Positions 1 through 10,979 are shown, counted from the first letter of the stretch. The stretch: DNA of 41,212 nucleotides from Novosphingobium sp. AP12 (GCF_000281975.1 NZ_AKKE01000056.1:1-41212); one strand, 5' to 3'. Numbers and translations: made by a program. Notes: generated by a model not told the origin, from the sequence alone.

Positions 1-707
1 TGTCTAGGGCCGTTGGTATAACTGGTCTCCGTGTTGATCGAGTAGGTCGTCGCCTTGGGAGTGGTGTGGCTGAAGAAGGGCTGGATGAACGTCGCGCTGA
101 CGTCGCCGCGCGTGTCCTTGCCGGCGAACGACCAGATGTGGTTGGCGAGGAAGCCGAACGTCGTCTGGTGCGATTGCTTGAGAACCAGCGCGGTCGGCCC
201 CGCCCCCCACTTGCCGCCGCCGAGCAGCCTGTCGGTCGCGCTGGGATAGAGCATCGCCGGCCCCACCCCCCAGACGATCCCGCCGGGCCCCGGAGCCTTG
301 GGCGAGAAGAACAGGCTCTGCAGGGTGTCGCCCAGCCCGAACTCGCTCTCGCGCGGTGCCGAGATGTCGTCCTGTGCGATGACCGGCAGGATGGTGCGCA
401 CGATCATGTTCCAGTCCGCGCCGATGCTGACCGGGATAACCGGCTGGATGTTCAGCGTCGACTTCACGCCCTCGCCGCGCGGGCCCGCGCCGAAGTCGAT
501 GTTCTCCTGGAACGGCACGCTGATCAGCGAAGCCACCGGGTTGGACAGCTTCTGCGCGAGATCCTGGTCACCCCCGGCTGGCGGCGGGCCCGAGGTGATG
601 GTCGGCGGGGAGGCGGGTTCGGCCTCCTGTGCACCGACGCCCGCGGGCAGCGCCGCAAGCGCCATGACCGAGGCGAACGCGGCGAAACACGGTATCCGGC
701 TGCTCAT
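1..707 (-). CDS. Outer-membrane transporter-like (neuromedin U-like) protein, C-terminus cut by window edge
   Basis: An open frame runs from an ATG at 707 to the window edge with no stop, giving 235 codons of an incomplete protein. The first ~26 residues form a signal peptide (charged start, Ala/Leu-rich core, cleavage near GVGA-Q). The mature part has the wording typical of alphaproteobacterial proteins annotated as transporter or neuromedin U-like: LSNPVASLISVPFQ, ENIDFGAGP, LNIQPVIPVSI, then Gly- and aromatic-rich alternating stretches (GPTALVLKQ, FGFLANHIWSF) that fit an outer-membrane beta-barrel. Family members are usually about 260-300 residues, so only the end is missing. The substrate is not known. 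It is divergent from the quinone oxidoreductase at 937, and the 229 bp between them shows no motif I can name. Exported barrel: fairly sure; transport role: inference. Confidence 0.8.
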   Translation of the reverse strand, partial: MSSRIPCFAAFASVMALAALPAGVGAQEAEPASPPTITSGPPPAGGDQDLAQKLSNPVASLISVPFQENIDFGAGPRGEGVKSTLNIQPVIPVSIGADWNMIVRTILPVIAQDDISAPRESEFGLGDTLQSLFFSPKAPGPGGIVWGVGPAMLYPSATDRLLGGGKWGAGPTALVLKQSHQTTFGFLANHIWSFAGKDTRGDVSATFIQPFFSHTTPKATTYSINTETSYTNGPR

Positions 708-936
708 TGCCACTCCCGAAGTCAGGGTCGATCCCGGGATCGTACCGGTGCGGGGGACCACCGGAATCGGGGAAAACCCGAGCATTCCCCGCGTCCGCTC
801 CCGCACGCCTTGCGGAGAAGGGATTTTGCCCGGCGGCGCAGACGACCTTTCCGCCTGGGCCAAGACTGGCTTATTGGCGAGTTTGCCCAGCCCTCCCGCG
901 CCTGCCAAGCTGGCTGCCGGCATACGGGAGAGAACG

Positions 937-1899
937 ATGCAGGCAGTCTGGTACACCGAGAACGGCGGCCCCGAGGTCATGTCCTTCGGCACGCTTCCCG
1001 ATCCCGAGATCGGCCCGGGGACCGTGCTGATCCGGGTCGAAGTCATCTCGGTCGAGGGCGGCGACCTGCTCAACCGCGTCCACACCCCGCCCTCGCGCGT
1101 GCCGTTCGTGCCGGGCTATCAGGCCGCCGGGACGGTGATCGCGACCGGCGCCGAAGTGACGCGCTTCCGCGAGGGCGACCGGGTCGTCGGCTTCAACTGG
1201 CACGGCAGCCACGCCGAGCTGTTCGCCGTCGCCGAGCATCACTGCTACCCCGTTCCCGGCGGCATGGACCTCGACCTCGCCGCCGTGGTCCCGATCGCCT
1301 TCGGCACCGCCTACGATGCGCTGTTCACTTACGGCGGGCTCAGGGAAGGCGAGACGGTGCTGGTGCAGGGCGCGGCGGGCGGCGTCGGACTGGCGGCGGT
1401 GCAACTGGCCGCGCAGGCAGGCGCCACGGTCATCGGCACCGCGTCGAGCGCAGAGCGCCTCGCCCTGGTCGAACCGCTCGGCCTGACCCACGGCATCGAC
1501 TACCGCCGCGAGGACATCGCCGCGCGCTGCAAGGAGATCACGCAGCGCAAGGGCGTCGACCTCGTGCTCGACCTCGCGGGCGGCCAGGGCAAGGACGCAC
1601 TCGTCGAGGCGCTGCGCGGGCACGGCCGCTACGCCGTGATCGGCGCGGCGGAAGGCACGCTGCCCAGTTTCGGGTTCTTCGAGATGATCCGCAAGGCAAT
1701 GCAGGTCACCGGCATCTCGTTCGGCCGCGACATGCACACGCCCCGCGTCCACGCCCTCCTCGCCGACCTCATGGCGCGCGTCCACGCGGGCGATCTGGTC
1801 ATGCCGATCGCGCGGGAATTCGCCCTGTCGGAAGCGGTCCAGGCACACCGCTTCGTGGCCGAGGGGCATCCGTTCGGACGAGTGCTGATGCGGCCTTGA
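937..1899 (+). CDS. Zinc-independent quinone oxidoreductase / alcohol dehydrogenase superfamily (MDR) protein
   Basis: 320-residue medium-chain dehydrogenase/reductase. A GroES-like N-terminal half (residues ~1-120, with VPFVPGYQAAGTV) is followed by a Rossmann fold carrying the NADPH-binding GAAGGVG motif (145-151) that marks quinone oxidoreductases. The zinc-ligand residues of true alcohol dehydrogenases are not evident, so NADPH-dependent one- or two-electron reduction of quinones or enones is the likely chemistry; the substrate is unknown. An open frame extends upstream to 298, but the start at 937 is chosen because GGGAGAG lies just before it, the family begins with MQAVW-type residues, and the upstream part overlaps the divergent signal-peptide gene. 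It is transcribed alone and converges on the M49 peptidase gene across a REP-like repeat pair. Confidence 0.9.
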   Translation: MQAVWYTENGGPEVMSFGTLPDPEIGPGTVLIRVEVISVEGGDLLNRVHTPPSRVPFVPGYQAAGTVIATGAEVTRFREGDRVVGFNWHGSHAELFAVAEHHCYPVPGGMDLDLAAVVPIAFGTAYDALFTYGGLREGETVLVQGAAGGVGLAAVQLAAQAGATVIGTASSAERLALVEPLGLTHGIDYRREDIAARCKEITQRKGVDLVLDLAGGQGKDALVEALRGHGRYAVIGAAEGTLPSFGFFEMIRKAMQVTGISFGRDMHTPRVHALLADLMARVHAGDLVMPIAREFALSEAVQAHRFVAEGHPFGRVLMRP

Positions 1900-1907
1900 C
1901 GCCGCAG

Positions 1908-2005
1908 CGTCGTCCCAGCGCAGGCTGGGCACCTTGGAGGCACTACCTCGCGATCGGCCGCTGCGGCGGCCTTGCCAGCGGTCCCGGATCAAGTCCGGGA
2001 CGACG
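1908..2005. repeat. REP-type inverted repeat pair between convergent genes
   Basis: The left arm starts at 1908 with CGTCGTCCCAGCG and forms a small hairpin with GCTGGG (to 1930). The right arm (1974-2005) ends in the reverse complement of CGTCGTCCCGG, with core TCCCGG-atcaagt-CCGGGA. The arms share the CGTCGTCCC outer end but have different cores. The right arm also carries the GCCAGCGGTCCC flank found in the repeat pair at 32298-32408. It fills the gap between the stops of two convergent genes and could act as a bidirectional transcript end or mRNA stabiliser (inference). Confidence 0.7.
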
Positions 2006-2011
2006 ATTGTC

Positions 2012-3736
<1,725 letters not shown>

Positions 3737-3801
3737 GGTGTTTGCACCCAGCCTAGAGCGATGGGCGCAAGGCGCAACCCCGCTGCGATGCCGACGCCGC
3801 C

Positions 3802-5094
3802 TCAGATCGGATCGAACTCCAGGTGCAGTGCCTTCAGCGCGCGCAGCACGTAAGTCGGCTCGTACTCGAAGACATGGGCCCCCGCCGGGCCATGGTGCGC
3901 CTCGGAAAGACGGATGTTGCCCATGCGCGCGAGCAGCCGCTCGATGCTGACCACCACCTCGCGCCGGGCGAGCGGAGCGCCGATGCAGGTGTGGGCGCCG
4001 CGTCCGAAGGCAAGGTGCTCCTTGATGCGCGGGCGGTCCATGTCGAAAGTGCCGGGATCGGGGAAGCGCGCGGGGTCGCGGTTGGCGGCCATGTGGCTCA
4101 TCAGGATCGGCGTGCCGGCCTTGATCTCGACCCCGCCGAGCGTCGTGGTCTTGCGGCAGATGCGCCCCCCGCTCTTCACCGAGCCGTCGAAGCGCAGGAG
4201 TTCCTCGATGAAGTCGGCGATCCGGGCGGGGTTCGCGCGCAGTTCCGCCTGGATGTCGGGCCGCGTGGCGATGACCTTGAAGCCGTTGGCGAGCAAGCGG
4301 TTGGTGGTGTCCTGTCCCGCCCCGAACAGGAACGCGGCGAGGCCGGTGAGGTCGACCAGCGAGGGCTTGCTGCCGTCCGGATAGACCGCCTTCGCGAGAT
4401 CGCTGAGGATGTCTTCCTGCGCCAGCAAGGCCCGCAGCGCCCGGTGATTGGCGATGCGGCGCCAGGCGATCATCTTGAAGAGGTCCTTGCCCACGCCCAC
4501 CAGCGGATTCTTCATCATGTCCTCGGGACTGGCGTCCATCGGCACCGGCAGCGCGCCTTCGAGCAGGCCCCGGAACTTGGTGCGCGTGCCTTCCGAAAGC
4601 CCCAGCAGGTCGGAGATCACGAGCGCGCCGTAGGGACCGCCGTACTGGCGCACGATATCGACCCGGCCGTCGGCATGGAACTCGTCGATCAGCCCTTCGG
4701 CGGTGGCCGCGAGCTGCGGCTGCAACTGCTTGAGCCGGCTCGGCGTGAACAGCCGCGAGAGGATCGAACGCAGGTCCGCATGGCGCTGGCCGTTTTCGGC
4801 GACGATCTGGTCGGCGAAGGCGATCTGCCTGCGGTGTTCCTCCAGAGCCTGCGAGATGTCGTCACCCTCGGGCGTGAAGGGCAGTTCCACCAGACCGCCG
4901 GTGACCGCGTTGATCTCGGAGAAATGCTCGGTGTCGAGCATGAGCTGCACGGACTCCTCGTACCCGACCACCGCCACCGCATTGCGGTACGGCAGCCGCA
5001 CCACCGGCCCCTGCGCGCGCAGGTGGTCGAAGTAGGCGTGGGGGTCGTCGACCAGCGAAACGTCGGTGTACCAGTCGGCCTTCTCGTAGGACAC
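3802..5094 (-). CDS. Cytochrome P450
   Basis: 430-residue soluble bacterial class P450 with all hallmark motifs: I-helix GAGQDTT (258-264), K-helix E-L-L-R (Glu298-Arg301), and the heme-binding loop FGRGAHTCIG (363-372) whose Cys370 is the thiolate ligand. It has no membrane anchor. It starts with GTG at 5094, preceded by GGGAGAG at good spacing. No ferredoxin or ferredoxin reductase gene lies beside it, so its electron donors must be elsewhere. The substrate cannot be read from sequence; sphingomonad P450s often act on terpenoids, fatty acids or xenobiotics (family knowledge). It is divergent from the TRIC-family gene at 5181; the 86-bp gap is locally AT-rich and may hold both promoters. Confidence 0.95.
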   Translation of the reverse strand: MSYEKADWYTDVSLVDDPHAYFDHLRAQGPVVRLPYRNAVAVVGYEESVQLMLDTEHFSEINAVTGGLVELPFTPEGDDISQALEEHRRQIAFADQIVAENGQRHADLRSILSRLFTPSRLKQLQPQLAATAEGLIDEFHADGRVDIVRQYGGPYGALVISDLLGLSEGTRTKFRGLLEGALPVPMDASPEDMMKNPLVGVGKDLFKMIAWRRIANHRALRALLAQEDILSDLAKAVYPDGSKPSLVDLTGLAAFLFGAGQDTTNRLLANGFKVIATRPDIQAELRANPARIADFIEELLRFDGSVKSGGRICRKTTTLGGVEIKAGTPILMSHMAANRDPARFPDPGTFDMDRPRIKEHLAFGRGAHTCIGAPLARREVVVSIERLLARMGNIRLSEAHHGPAGAHVFEYEPTYVLRALKALHLEFDPI

Positions 5095-5180
5095 GCGTTC
5101 TCTCCCGTGACGCTTATGATCCTCTGTGTATCGTATTTTCCCGGAAGATCAAGGTCCCTGCTCCGTGCTAGGGGAACGCG

Positions 5181-5801
5181 ATGACGCCGATCACTCCCGC
5201 CCTCCCGCCCGCGCTCGACCTTGTCGGCATCGCCGTTTTCGCCCTTTCCGGTGCCCTTGCCGCCGCGCGTCTGCGGCAGACATTCGTGACAGTCGCCTTC
5301 TTCGCGCTGATCACCGGGGTGGGCGGCGGATCGCTGCGGGACCTGCTGATCGGCGCGCCGGTGTTCTGGGTCCATGACCGCTTCGTCGCCCCGGTCTGCC
5401 TCGCCGTCGCGCTGGTCGCGTGGTTCACGCCGGTGCGCTGGTGGGAAGGCCGGCTGCTGGAATGGGCCGACGCGCTGGGCCTTGCGGTCTACTCGGTGTT
5501 TGGCACGATCAAGGCGCTGTCGTGGGGCGTGCCGCCGGTGCCGGCGATGCTGATGGGCGTGGTGACCGGCTGCATCGGCGGCATCATCCGCGACGTGCTG
5601 GCGGGCCAGCCCTCGATCCTGATGCGGCCCGAGCTTTACGTCACCGCCGCCGCGCTGGCTGCCGGACTTGCGGGCGCGGGCATCGCGCTCGGCCTGTCTC
5701 CCGCGCTGACCTGGGCGCTCGCGGTGGCGGGAGGTTTCGCCCTGCGCGGCGCCGCGATCCACTGGTCGCTCGGCCTGCCCGCGCATGAGGGCGAGGACTG
5801 A
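5181..5801 (+). CDS. TRIC-type (UPF0126 family) cation-channel membrane protein
   Basis: 206 residues, largely hydrophobic, with about seven membrane helices arranged as two similar halves. Each half has the family signature: GVGGGSLRDLL (47-56) in the first and GCIGGIIRDVL (130-140) in the second. Prokaryotic members form trimeric K+-permeable channels, so an inner-membrane cation-channel role is likely. AGGGGAA lies just upstream of the ATG. The gene ends 10 bp before the convergent stop of the small exported protein. The family assignment is firm; the physiological ion is inference. Confidence 0.9.
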   Translation: MTPITPALPPALDLVGIAVFALSGALAAARLRQTFVTVAFFALITGVGGGSLRDLLIGAPVFWVHDRFVAPVCLAVALVAWFTPVRWWEGRLLEWADALGLAVYSVFGTIKALSWGVPPVPAMLMGVVTGCIGGIIRDVLAGQPSILMRPELYVTAAALAAGLAGAGIALGLSPALTWALAVAGGFALRGAAIHWSLGLPAHEGED

Positions 5802-5811
5802 GGCCCGCGCC

Positions 5812-6354
5812 TCAGATCATCGCGTGGCCATCGACCGCGACCGAGCGGACATGGCCGGTCTCATCGACGCTGCAGGCGTAGGGACTGCCGCTCTGCAGAC
5901 GGCCCTCGACCGAGTAGCGCTCGCCCATGCGGCGCACGCCTTCGACCGAATCGACATGATTGTTGCCGCGTTCCAGCTCGGCCGAACAGGCATCGACAGC
6001 GCCGCCGAAGTTGCCCTGCGAGGTGCCGACAGGTGCGTCGTCGAGCGGCGGCGCATCGCCGTACCCCTGCTCGCCCACGGCGGGGCCGCCGGGATAGCGA
6101 TAGGGCGCGGGCTCGTCGCCGCGGTCGTCGGAGGACTTCTTGTTCGCCGAGGTCGCGATCGCCACGGCCGCGCCGCCCACCAGCAGTCCGGCCAGCAGAC
6201 TGCCCGCATCGACGCCGCCGCCGTCATGGCGGCGATGATGGCGGCCCCAGTCGTCGTAGCCGCCATAACCGCGCGCGAGGACGGGGGTAGCGGTCACCGA
6301 GAAGGCGCCAAGGATGGCGAGAGCGGCGGCGGTGCGCGAACGGAAGAACTGCAT
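5812..6354 (-). CDS. Small exported protein of unknown function
   Basis: 180 residues from the ATG at 6354. Residues ~1-27 are a signal peptide (MQFFRSRTAAALAILGAF, cleavage after VLA). A Gly/His/Arg/Asp-rich stretch follows (GGYDDWGRHHRRHDGGG), then a hydrophobic segment AGSLLAGLLVGGAAVAIATS, a polar linker, and a C-terminal region with two Cys residues (DACSAEL, YACSVDE). An open frame continues 41 codons further upstream, but that part is Arg-rich and would bury the signal peptide, so the shorter start is used. I do not recognise a named domain; similar proteins are frequent in sphingomonad genomes as hypothetical proteins. It converges with the TRIC gene. Confidence 0.7.
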   Translation of the reverse strand: MQFFRSRTAAALAILGAFSVTATPVLARGYGGYDDWGRHHRRHDGGGVDAGSLLAGLLVGGAAVAIATSANKKSSDDRGDEPAPYRYPGGPAVGEQGYGDAPPLDDAPVGTSQGNFGGAVDACSAELERGNNHVDSVEGVRRMGERYSVEGRLQSGSPYACSVDETGHVRSVAVDGHAMI

Positions 6355-6442
6355 CTGTGAAAAGTCCAAGCCCCGGCGCGCACGGTTCGCGCCGCCTAAT
6401 TCTACACGGGTAGCCCGCTCATGCTGTCGCGCCGCTGAACCG

Positions 6443-8635
6443 TTACGGCGTGGCCGGCGCGCCCTGTTCGCCCGCATGGGCGATTGTCGTCTCCGGCGGC
6501 AGTTGCAGCCCGGTCCACTGCGCGAGGAAGGCGAGGATGTCCGCCCCCTCCTCGATCGCCTTGTCGGTGGGCTTGCCCGAGCCGTGCCCCGCCCGCGTCT
6601 CGATGCGGATCAGGCGCGGCCGGCTGCCGAGGTTGGCGTGCTGGAGCGCGGCGGTGTACTTGAACGAGTGGCCGGGCACGACGCGGTCGTCGGTGTCGGC
6701 GGTGGTGACGAGGATGGCGGGGTAGTCCGCGCCCTCGCGGATGTTGTGGTAGGGCGAGTAGGCGCGCAGCACCTTGAAGTCCGGCTCGCGGTCCGGGTGG
6801 CCGTAGTCGTCCACCCAGTAGCGCCCGGCGGTGAAGCGGTCAAAGCGCAGCATGTCCATGACGCCCACCTGGGCCACCGCCGCCGCGAACAGGTCCGGGC
6901 GCTGGTTCACCACTGCGCCCACTAGCAGCCCGCCGTTGGAGCCGCCCTGGATGGCGAGGCCGTCCTTCTTCGCGATGCCTTCCTTCACGAGGAATTCGCC
7001 CGCCGCAACGAAGTCGTCGAACACGTTCTGCTTATTGGGCCCTCGCCCCGCGTCGTGCCACTCGCGCCCGTATTCCCCTCCGCCGCGCAGGTTGGCGAGC
7101 GCGAAGGCGCCGCCCGCCTCCAGCCACGCCATGCGGATCGAAGAGAAGCCCGGGGTCAGCGAAACGTCGAAGCCGCCGTAGCCGTAGAGCAGTGTCGGCA
7201 CCGGCGTTTTGGCCTTTGCCACCGCGCGGCTGCGCACGACGAACATCGGCACCCGCGTCCCGTCCTTCGACGTGAAGAAGCGCTGGTCGACCACGTAGGC
7301 GCCCGGATCGTAGCACATCTTGGGAGTGGCGAAGGGAGCGGTGACGCCGCTCGCCAGGTCCATGCGGTAGATCGAGGCAGGGCAGTTGAAGCTGGTGAAG
7401 GCGTAGAACGTCTCGGGATCGCCGGGCCGCCCGCGAAAGCCCGAAGCGGTGCCGATGCCGTTCAGGCTCAGCGTCCGCCCCGCGCTGCCGTCGAGCGCCA
7501 GGATCTCGGCATGGCTGGCGGCATCGCGCATGTAGTTGAGGACGAGCTGGTCGCCGACGATGCCCGCGCGCTCGAGGATGTCCTCGCGCTCGGCGACGAC
7601 CTGATGCCACTCGGGCTTGGCTTGGTCGAGATCGATCGCCATGAGCCGGTAGCGCGGCGCGCCCATGTTGGTCACGTACCACAGGCGGCGCCCTGCTCCT
7701 TCGACCAGCTTCCAGTCGTCGGCGAAACCGGTGACGAGCGGTGTCGCCTTCCAGCCATCGCGCTTCAGGCGCGAGAGGTCGATCACCCGCACTTCGTAGC
7801 GCGCATCGGTGCCGACGTGGCTGGTGATCAGCGCGAGCCGGCCGTCCTGCGTGACCTCGGCGGCGTGGCCGTAGTCGGGATGGTCGGGCGTCGCATAGAC
7901 CAGTTCGTCCTCGTCCTGCGGCGTGCCGATGCGGTGGAAGTAGACCGCCTGGTCGTAGTTGCGACCCTGGAAGGCGGAGCCCTCCTCCGGCGCGGGGAAG
8001 CGCGAGTAGAGGAAGCCCTCCTCGCCCACCCAGGCGAGCGCGGTGAACTTCGCCCAGCGGATCTGGTCGGTGAGCGGCTCACCGGTCCGGACGTCGAGCA
8101 CGCGCAGGATGCGCCAGTCGCTGCCGCCGTCCTGCACGCTGTAGAGGAGGTAGCTGCCCTTCTGCGACGGCTCCCACGCGTCGAGCGCGGTAGCGCCGTC
8201 GGTCGCCCAGGCATTCGGGTCGAGCAGGAGGCGGGGCTCGCCCGTCAGGCCCTTGCGCACGAACAGCTGCGCCTGGTTCTGCAGGCCGGAGTTGCGAGTA
8301 TAGAAGTAACGCCCGCCCGCCTTCACCGGCAGGCCGAAGCGCTCGTAATCCATGAAGGCGCGGATGCGCTTCGCGAAATGCTCTCGCTGGGGGAGCGCGG
8401 CAAGGTAGCCTTCCGTGACCGCGTTCTCGCGTCCTACCCAGTCGGCGACTTCGGGCGCATGGCGCACGTCGGCCTCGAGCCAGCGGTAGGGATCGGCGAT
8501 ATCCTCGCCGAACAGGGTTTCGACGAGCGGATCGCGGCGGGTCTGGGGATAGGTGATGTCCGGCATGGGTCCTGCACAGATGGGCGCGCTCGCACAAAGC
8601 AGCAAGCCCCCGATCAACGCCCGCAGGCGATCCAT
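6443..8635 (-). CDS. Prolyl oligopeptidase family serine peptidase (S9A), exported
   Basis: 730 residues. A signal peptide (~1-22) is followed by the N-terminal segment, a seven-bladed beta-propeller (~75-440) and the C-terminal alpha/beta hydrolase domain. The catalytic triad is readable: Ser566 in GGSNGG, Asp649 in DTDDRVVPGHS and His684 in RAGHGSGKP. The NLRGGGEYGREWH block is also typical of S9A. The enzyme cleaves after proline in short peptides, and the signal peptide places it in the periplasm. GGGAGGG stands 7 bases before the ATG. The gene follows the ribosomal cluster in the same direction but behind the rplQ terminator, so it is a separate unit. Confidence 0.95.
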   Translation of the reverse strand: MDRLRALIGGLLLCASAPICAGPMPDITYPQTRRDPLVETLFGEDIADPYRWLEADVRHAPEVADWVGRENAVTEGYLAALPQREHFAKRIRAFMDYERFGLPVKAGGRYFYTRNSGLQNQAQLFVRKGLTGEPRLLLDPNAWATDGATALDAWEPSQKGSYLLYSVQDGGSDWRILRVLDVRTGEPLTDQIRWAKFTALAWVGEEGFLYSRFPAPEEGSAFQGRNYDQAVYFHRIGTPQDEDELVYATPDHPDYGHAAEVTQDGRLALITSHVGTDARYEVRVIDLSRLKRDGWKATPLVTGFADDWKLVEGAGRRLWYVTNMGAPRYRLMAIDLDQAKPEWHQVVAEREDILERAGIVGDQLVLNYMRDAASHAEILALDGSAGRTLSLNGIGTASGFRGRPGDPETFYAFTSFNCPASIYRMDLASGVTAPFATPKMCYDPGAYVVDQRFFTSKDGTRVPMFVVRSRAVAKAKTPVPTLLYGYGGFDVSLTPGFSSIRMAWLEAGGAFALANLRGGGEYGREWHDAGRGPNKQNVFDDFVAAGEFLVKEGIAKKDGLAIQGGSNGGLLVGAVVNQRPDLFAAAVAQVGVMDMLRFDRFTAGRYWVDDYGHPDREPDFKVLRAYSPYHNIREGADYPAILVTTADTDDRVVPGHSFKYTAALQHANLGSRPRLIRIETRAGHGSGKPTDKAIEEGADILAFLAQWTGLQLPPETTIAHAGEQGAPATP

Positions 8636-8743
8636 GTGCGTACCCTCCCGGATCTATGCGATTTTTACTCGGCAGTTCTAGCAGATATGCAGGCCGGGAA
8701 AAGAGCGCCGAGGACTTCCCCGGGCCCGTCCGTCACCACCAAC

Positions 8744-8782
8744 GAAAAAGCGGCCGCGAACCGAAGTCCGCGACCGCTTTTG
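8744..8782 (-). terminator. Intrinsic terminator after rplQ
   Basis: A GC-rich hairpin (AAAGCGG-ccgcg pairing with cgcga-CCGCTTTT, loop around CTTCGG) lies 25 bp beyond the rplQ stop. On the minus strand it ends in a run of five T. It closes the alpha operon, and because the other strand also shows TTTT it may stop transcription both ways. Confidence 0.85.
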
Positions 8783-8806
8783 CTATCCCGTGGGGGACGC
8801 CGTGGC

Positions 8807-9229
8807 TCAGGCCTCGGCGAATTCCTCGGCGTCGGCGTTCACCGGGCCCGAATCCTGGCCCTTGGCGGAAACGTCGCGGTCGACCAGCTCGATGATCGCC
8901 ATCGGAGCTGCGTCCGAAGCGCGGATGCCGGCCTTGATGATGCGGGTGTAACCACCCTCACGGCCAGCGAAACGCTCGGCGAGAACTTCGAAAAGCTTCT
9001 TTTCCTGCGCTTCGTCGAGGATGCGCGCGTGCGCCAGGCGACGGTTCGAAAGACCGCCCTTCTTGGCGAGCGTGATCAGCTTCTCGAGGTAAGGACGCAG
9101 TTCCTTGGCCTTCGGCGTGGTGGTCTTGATCTGCTCGTGCTTGATCAGCGCGGCAGCCATGTTGCGCATGAGGGCGGCGCGATGGCCGGACTTGCGCTGC
9201 AGCTTGCGGCCACCCATTTTATGACGCAT
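8807..9229 (-). CDS. rplQ: 50S ribosomal protein L17
   Basis: 140 residues starting [17 protein letters not shown], the canonical L17 N-terminus, followed by the LLTHEQI-equivalent [23 protein letters not shown] two codons upstream (9235) keeps the frame open, but the ATG at 9229 has GGAG 8 bases ahead and matches the family start. The C-terminus has an acidic tail (ADAEEFAEA) of about 20 residues beyond the E. coli core, common in alphaproteobacteria. L17 binds 23S rRNA near the exit tunnel. It is the last gene of the rpsM-rpsK-rpoA-rplQ unit. Confidence 0.97.
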   Translation of the reverse strand: MRHKMGGRKLQRKSGHRAALMRNMAAALIKHEQIKTTTPKAKELRPYLEKLITLAKKGGLSNRRLAHARILDEAQEKKLFEVLAERFAGREGGYTRIIKAGIRASDAAPMAIIELVDRDVSAKGQDSGPVNADAEEFAEA

Positions 9230-9316
9230 TTTCAATACTCCGTTCGTAGGGGGCCCGTGTCAGGTAGCCCGATCCTGGCAGCCGCTTGAGGGGGGCTGCC
9301 GATACCCTGAAAAGAC

Positions 9317-9342
9317 ATGATCCCGACCAAGGCCGGGATCAT
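9317..9342. repeat. REP-like palindrome between rpoA and rplQ
   Basis: ATGATCCCG and CGGGATCAT flank an 8-base centre (accaaggc). The GGCCGGGAT core resembles the single element near 32970. A second hairpin, GGCAGCC/GGCTGCC, lies just downstream on the transcript at 9277-9300. Neither has a T-run, so they are more likely mRNA-stabilising or processing structures than terminators. Confidence 0.5.
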
Positions 9343-9353
9343 CTCCTGATTGA

Positions 9354-10421
9354 TCAGCCCAGAAGCTCTTGCTCGAGCTTCTTGGCCATCTCTTCGATGT
9401 TCTCGGGCGGCCAGCCTGGGATGTCCATGCCGAGGCGCAGACCCATCGAGGAGAGAACTTCCTTGATCTCGTTGAGCGACTTGCGGCCGAAGTTCGGCGT
9501 GCGCAGCATCTCGGCTTCGGTCTTCTGGACCAGGTCGCCGATGTAGATGATGTTGTCGTTCTTGAGGCAGTTGGCCGAACGCACCGACAGTTCCAGCTCG
9601 TCCACCTTCTTGAGAAGGTAGCGGTTGAGCTGGTTGGTGTCGCTCTCTTCCGAGGACGACGTACCACCGGCAGCCATGCCGATCATCGGCGACTGGCCAA
9701 CGGGTGCGATGTCCTCGAAGTGGACGAACAGCGCCAGCTGGTCCTGGAGGATGCGCGCGGCATAGGCCACGGCGTCTTCCGGGGTGACGGTGCCGTCGGT
9801 CTCGACGGTGAGGTTCAGCTTGTCGAAGTCGAGTTCCTGCCCGATGCGGGCATTGTCGACCTTGTAGCTGACCTGACGCACCGGCGAGTAGAGCGAGTCG
9901 ACCGGGATAAGACCGATCGGCGCGTCCACGGGACGGTTCGACACGGCGGGGACGTAGCCCTTGCCGGTGTCGGCGGTCAGTTCCATGTTGAGCGTCGCAC
10001 CCTCGTCGAGGTGGCAGATCACGAGGTCCTTGTTCATGACCTCGATGTCACCCGAGACGGCGATATCGCCAGCCTTCACCGCGGCCGGGCCGGTGGCGGA
10101 GAGCTGGAGACGCTTGGGGCCTTCGCCCTGCATCTTGAGCGCGATCTGCTTGACGTTCAGGACGATGTCCGTGACGTCTTCACGCACGCCGGCAAGCGAC
10201 GAGAATTCGTGGAGCACGTTCTCGATCTTGATCGAGGTGATCGCGGCGCCCTGCAGCGAGGAGAGCAGCACGCGACGAAGCGCGTTGCCGAGCGTCAGGC
10301 CAAAGCCGCGCTCAAGCGGTTCGGCAACGAAAGTCGCCTTGAGCTTGGGGTCGGGTCCCGGCTTGATCTCAAGGCTGTTGGGCTTCTTGAGTTCCTGCCA
10401 GTTCTTGATGTTGACAGTCAT
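9354..10421 (-). CDS. rpoA: RNA polymerase alpha subunit
   Basis: 355 residues with the two-domain alpha layout. The N-terminal dimerisation domain (~1-235) contains [22 protein letters not shown] and the [21 protein letters not shown] block. The C-terminal domain (~265-345) has the helix-hairpin-helix that binds UP elements and activators ([32 protein letters not shown] region). AGGGGAA precedes the ATG. It sits between rpsK and rplQ with no rpsD, the usual alphaproteobacterial arrangement. Length is slightly above the E. coli 329, with additions in the linker and C-terminus. Confidence 0.98.
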   Translation of the reverse strand: MTVNIKNWQELKKPNSLEIKPGPDPKLKATFVAEPLERGFGLTLGNALRRVLLSSLQGAAITSIKIENVLHEFSSLAGVREDVTDIVLNVKQIALKMQGEGPKRLQLSATGPAAVKAGDIAVSGDIEVMNKDLVICHLDEGATLNMELTADTGKGYVPAVSNRPVDAPIGLIPVDSLYSPVRQVSYKVDNARIGQELDFDKLNLTVETDGTVTPEDAVAYAARILQDQLALFVHFEDIAPVGQSPMIGMAAGGTSSSEESDTNQLNRYLLKKVDELELSVRSANCLKNDNIIYIGDLVQKTEAEMLRTPNFGRKSLNEIKEVLSSMGLRLGMDIPGWPPENIEEMAKKLEQELLG

Positions 10422-10492
10422 GGACTTCCCCTGGGAGTGATGGCGGTTACGCCCCGAAGGCCTGGTGGAAAGGCCCGGGACGTTCCGAAGAC

Positions 10493-10514
10493 GGGCGACG
10501 ACCGGTCGTCGCCC
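10493..10514. repeat. Perfect 22-bp palindrome in the rpsK-rpoA spacer
   Basis: GGGCGACG and CGTCGCCC flank ACCGGT, giving a fully symmetric site 12 bp beyond the rpsK stop. There is no T-run. It could be an RNA hairpin that balances rpsK and rpoA expression, or simply a stable spacer. Confidence 0.55.
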
Positions 10515-10526
10515 GCATTAGCTCGA

Positions 10527-10916
10527 TCAGACGCGGCGGCGCTTCGAGGGACGCACGCCGTTATGCGGAATCGGCGTGACGTCGCGGATCGAGGTAATCG
10601 TGAAGCCCACGGCCTGGAGAGCGCGCAGTGCGCTCTCACGACCCGAGCCCGGGCCCTTGACTTCGACTTCGAGGGTGCGGACGCCGTGCTCGGCGGCCTT
10701 CTTGCCGGCGTCGTCCGCGGCCACCTGAGCGGCGTACGGGGTCGACTTGCGGCTGCCCTTGAAGCCCATCATGCCGGCCGAGGACCAGCTGATAGCGTTG
10801 CCCTGGGCGTCGGTGATGGTCACCATGGTGTTGTTGAAGCTTGCATTCACGTGGGCGATGCCGCTCGTGATGTTCTTGCGCTCGCGGCGCTTAATGCGCT
10901 GGGGTTCGCGTGCCAT
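10527..10916 (-). CDS. rpsK: 30S ribosomal protein S11
   Basis: 129 residues, the expected length. Conserved blocks are [41 protein letters not shown], and the basic C-terminus [18 protein letters not shown] that lies in the platform near 16S helix 23/24 by the E site. It follows rpsM with a 63-bp spacer and precedes rpoA. Confidence 0.98.
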   Translation of the reverse strand: MAREPQRIKRRERKNITSGIAHVNASFNNTMVTITDAQGNAISWSSAGMMGFKGSRKSTPYAAQVAADDAGKKAAEHGVRTLEVEVKGPGSGRESALRALQAVGFTITSIRDVTPIPHNGVRPSKRRRV

Positions 10917-10979
10917 GTTCGTGGTTCCTGTCGAAAAATCGCGTGGGAAAGCCGGGGGCCGACGGGCGGCCCGCGCAGC

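Noticed and set aside
7055..9289. A 744-codon plus-strand frame across the prolyl oligopeptidase gene and into rplQ
   Set aside because: It runs opposite two genes with complete catalytic or ribosomal motifs and through the rplQ terminator; its composition is that of a shadow frame.
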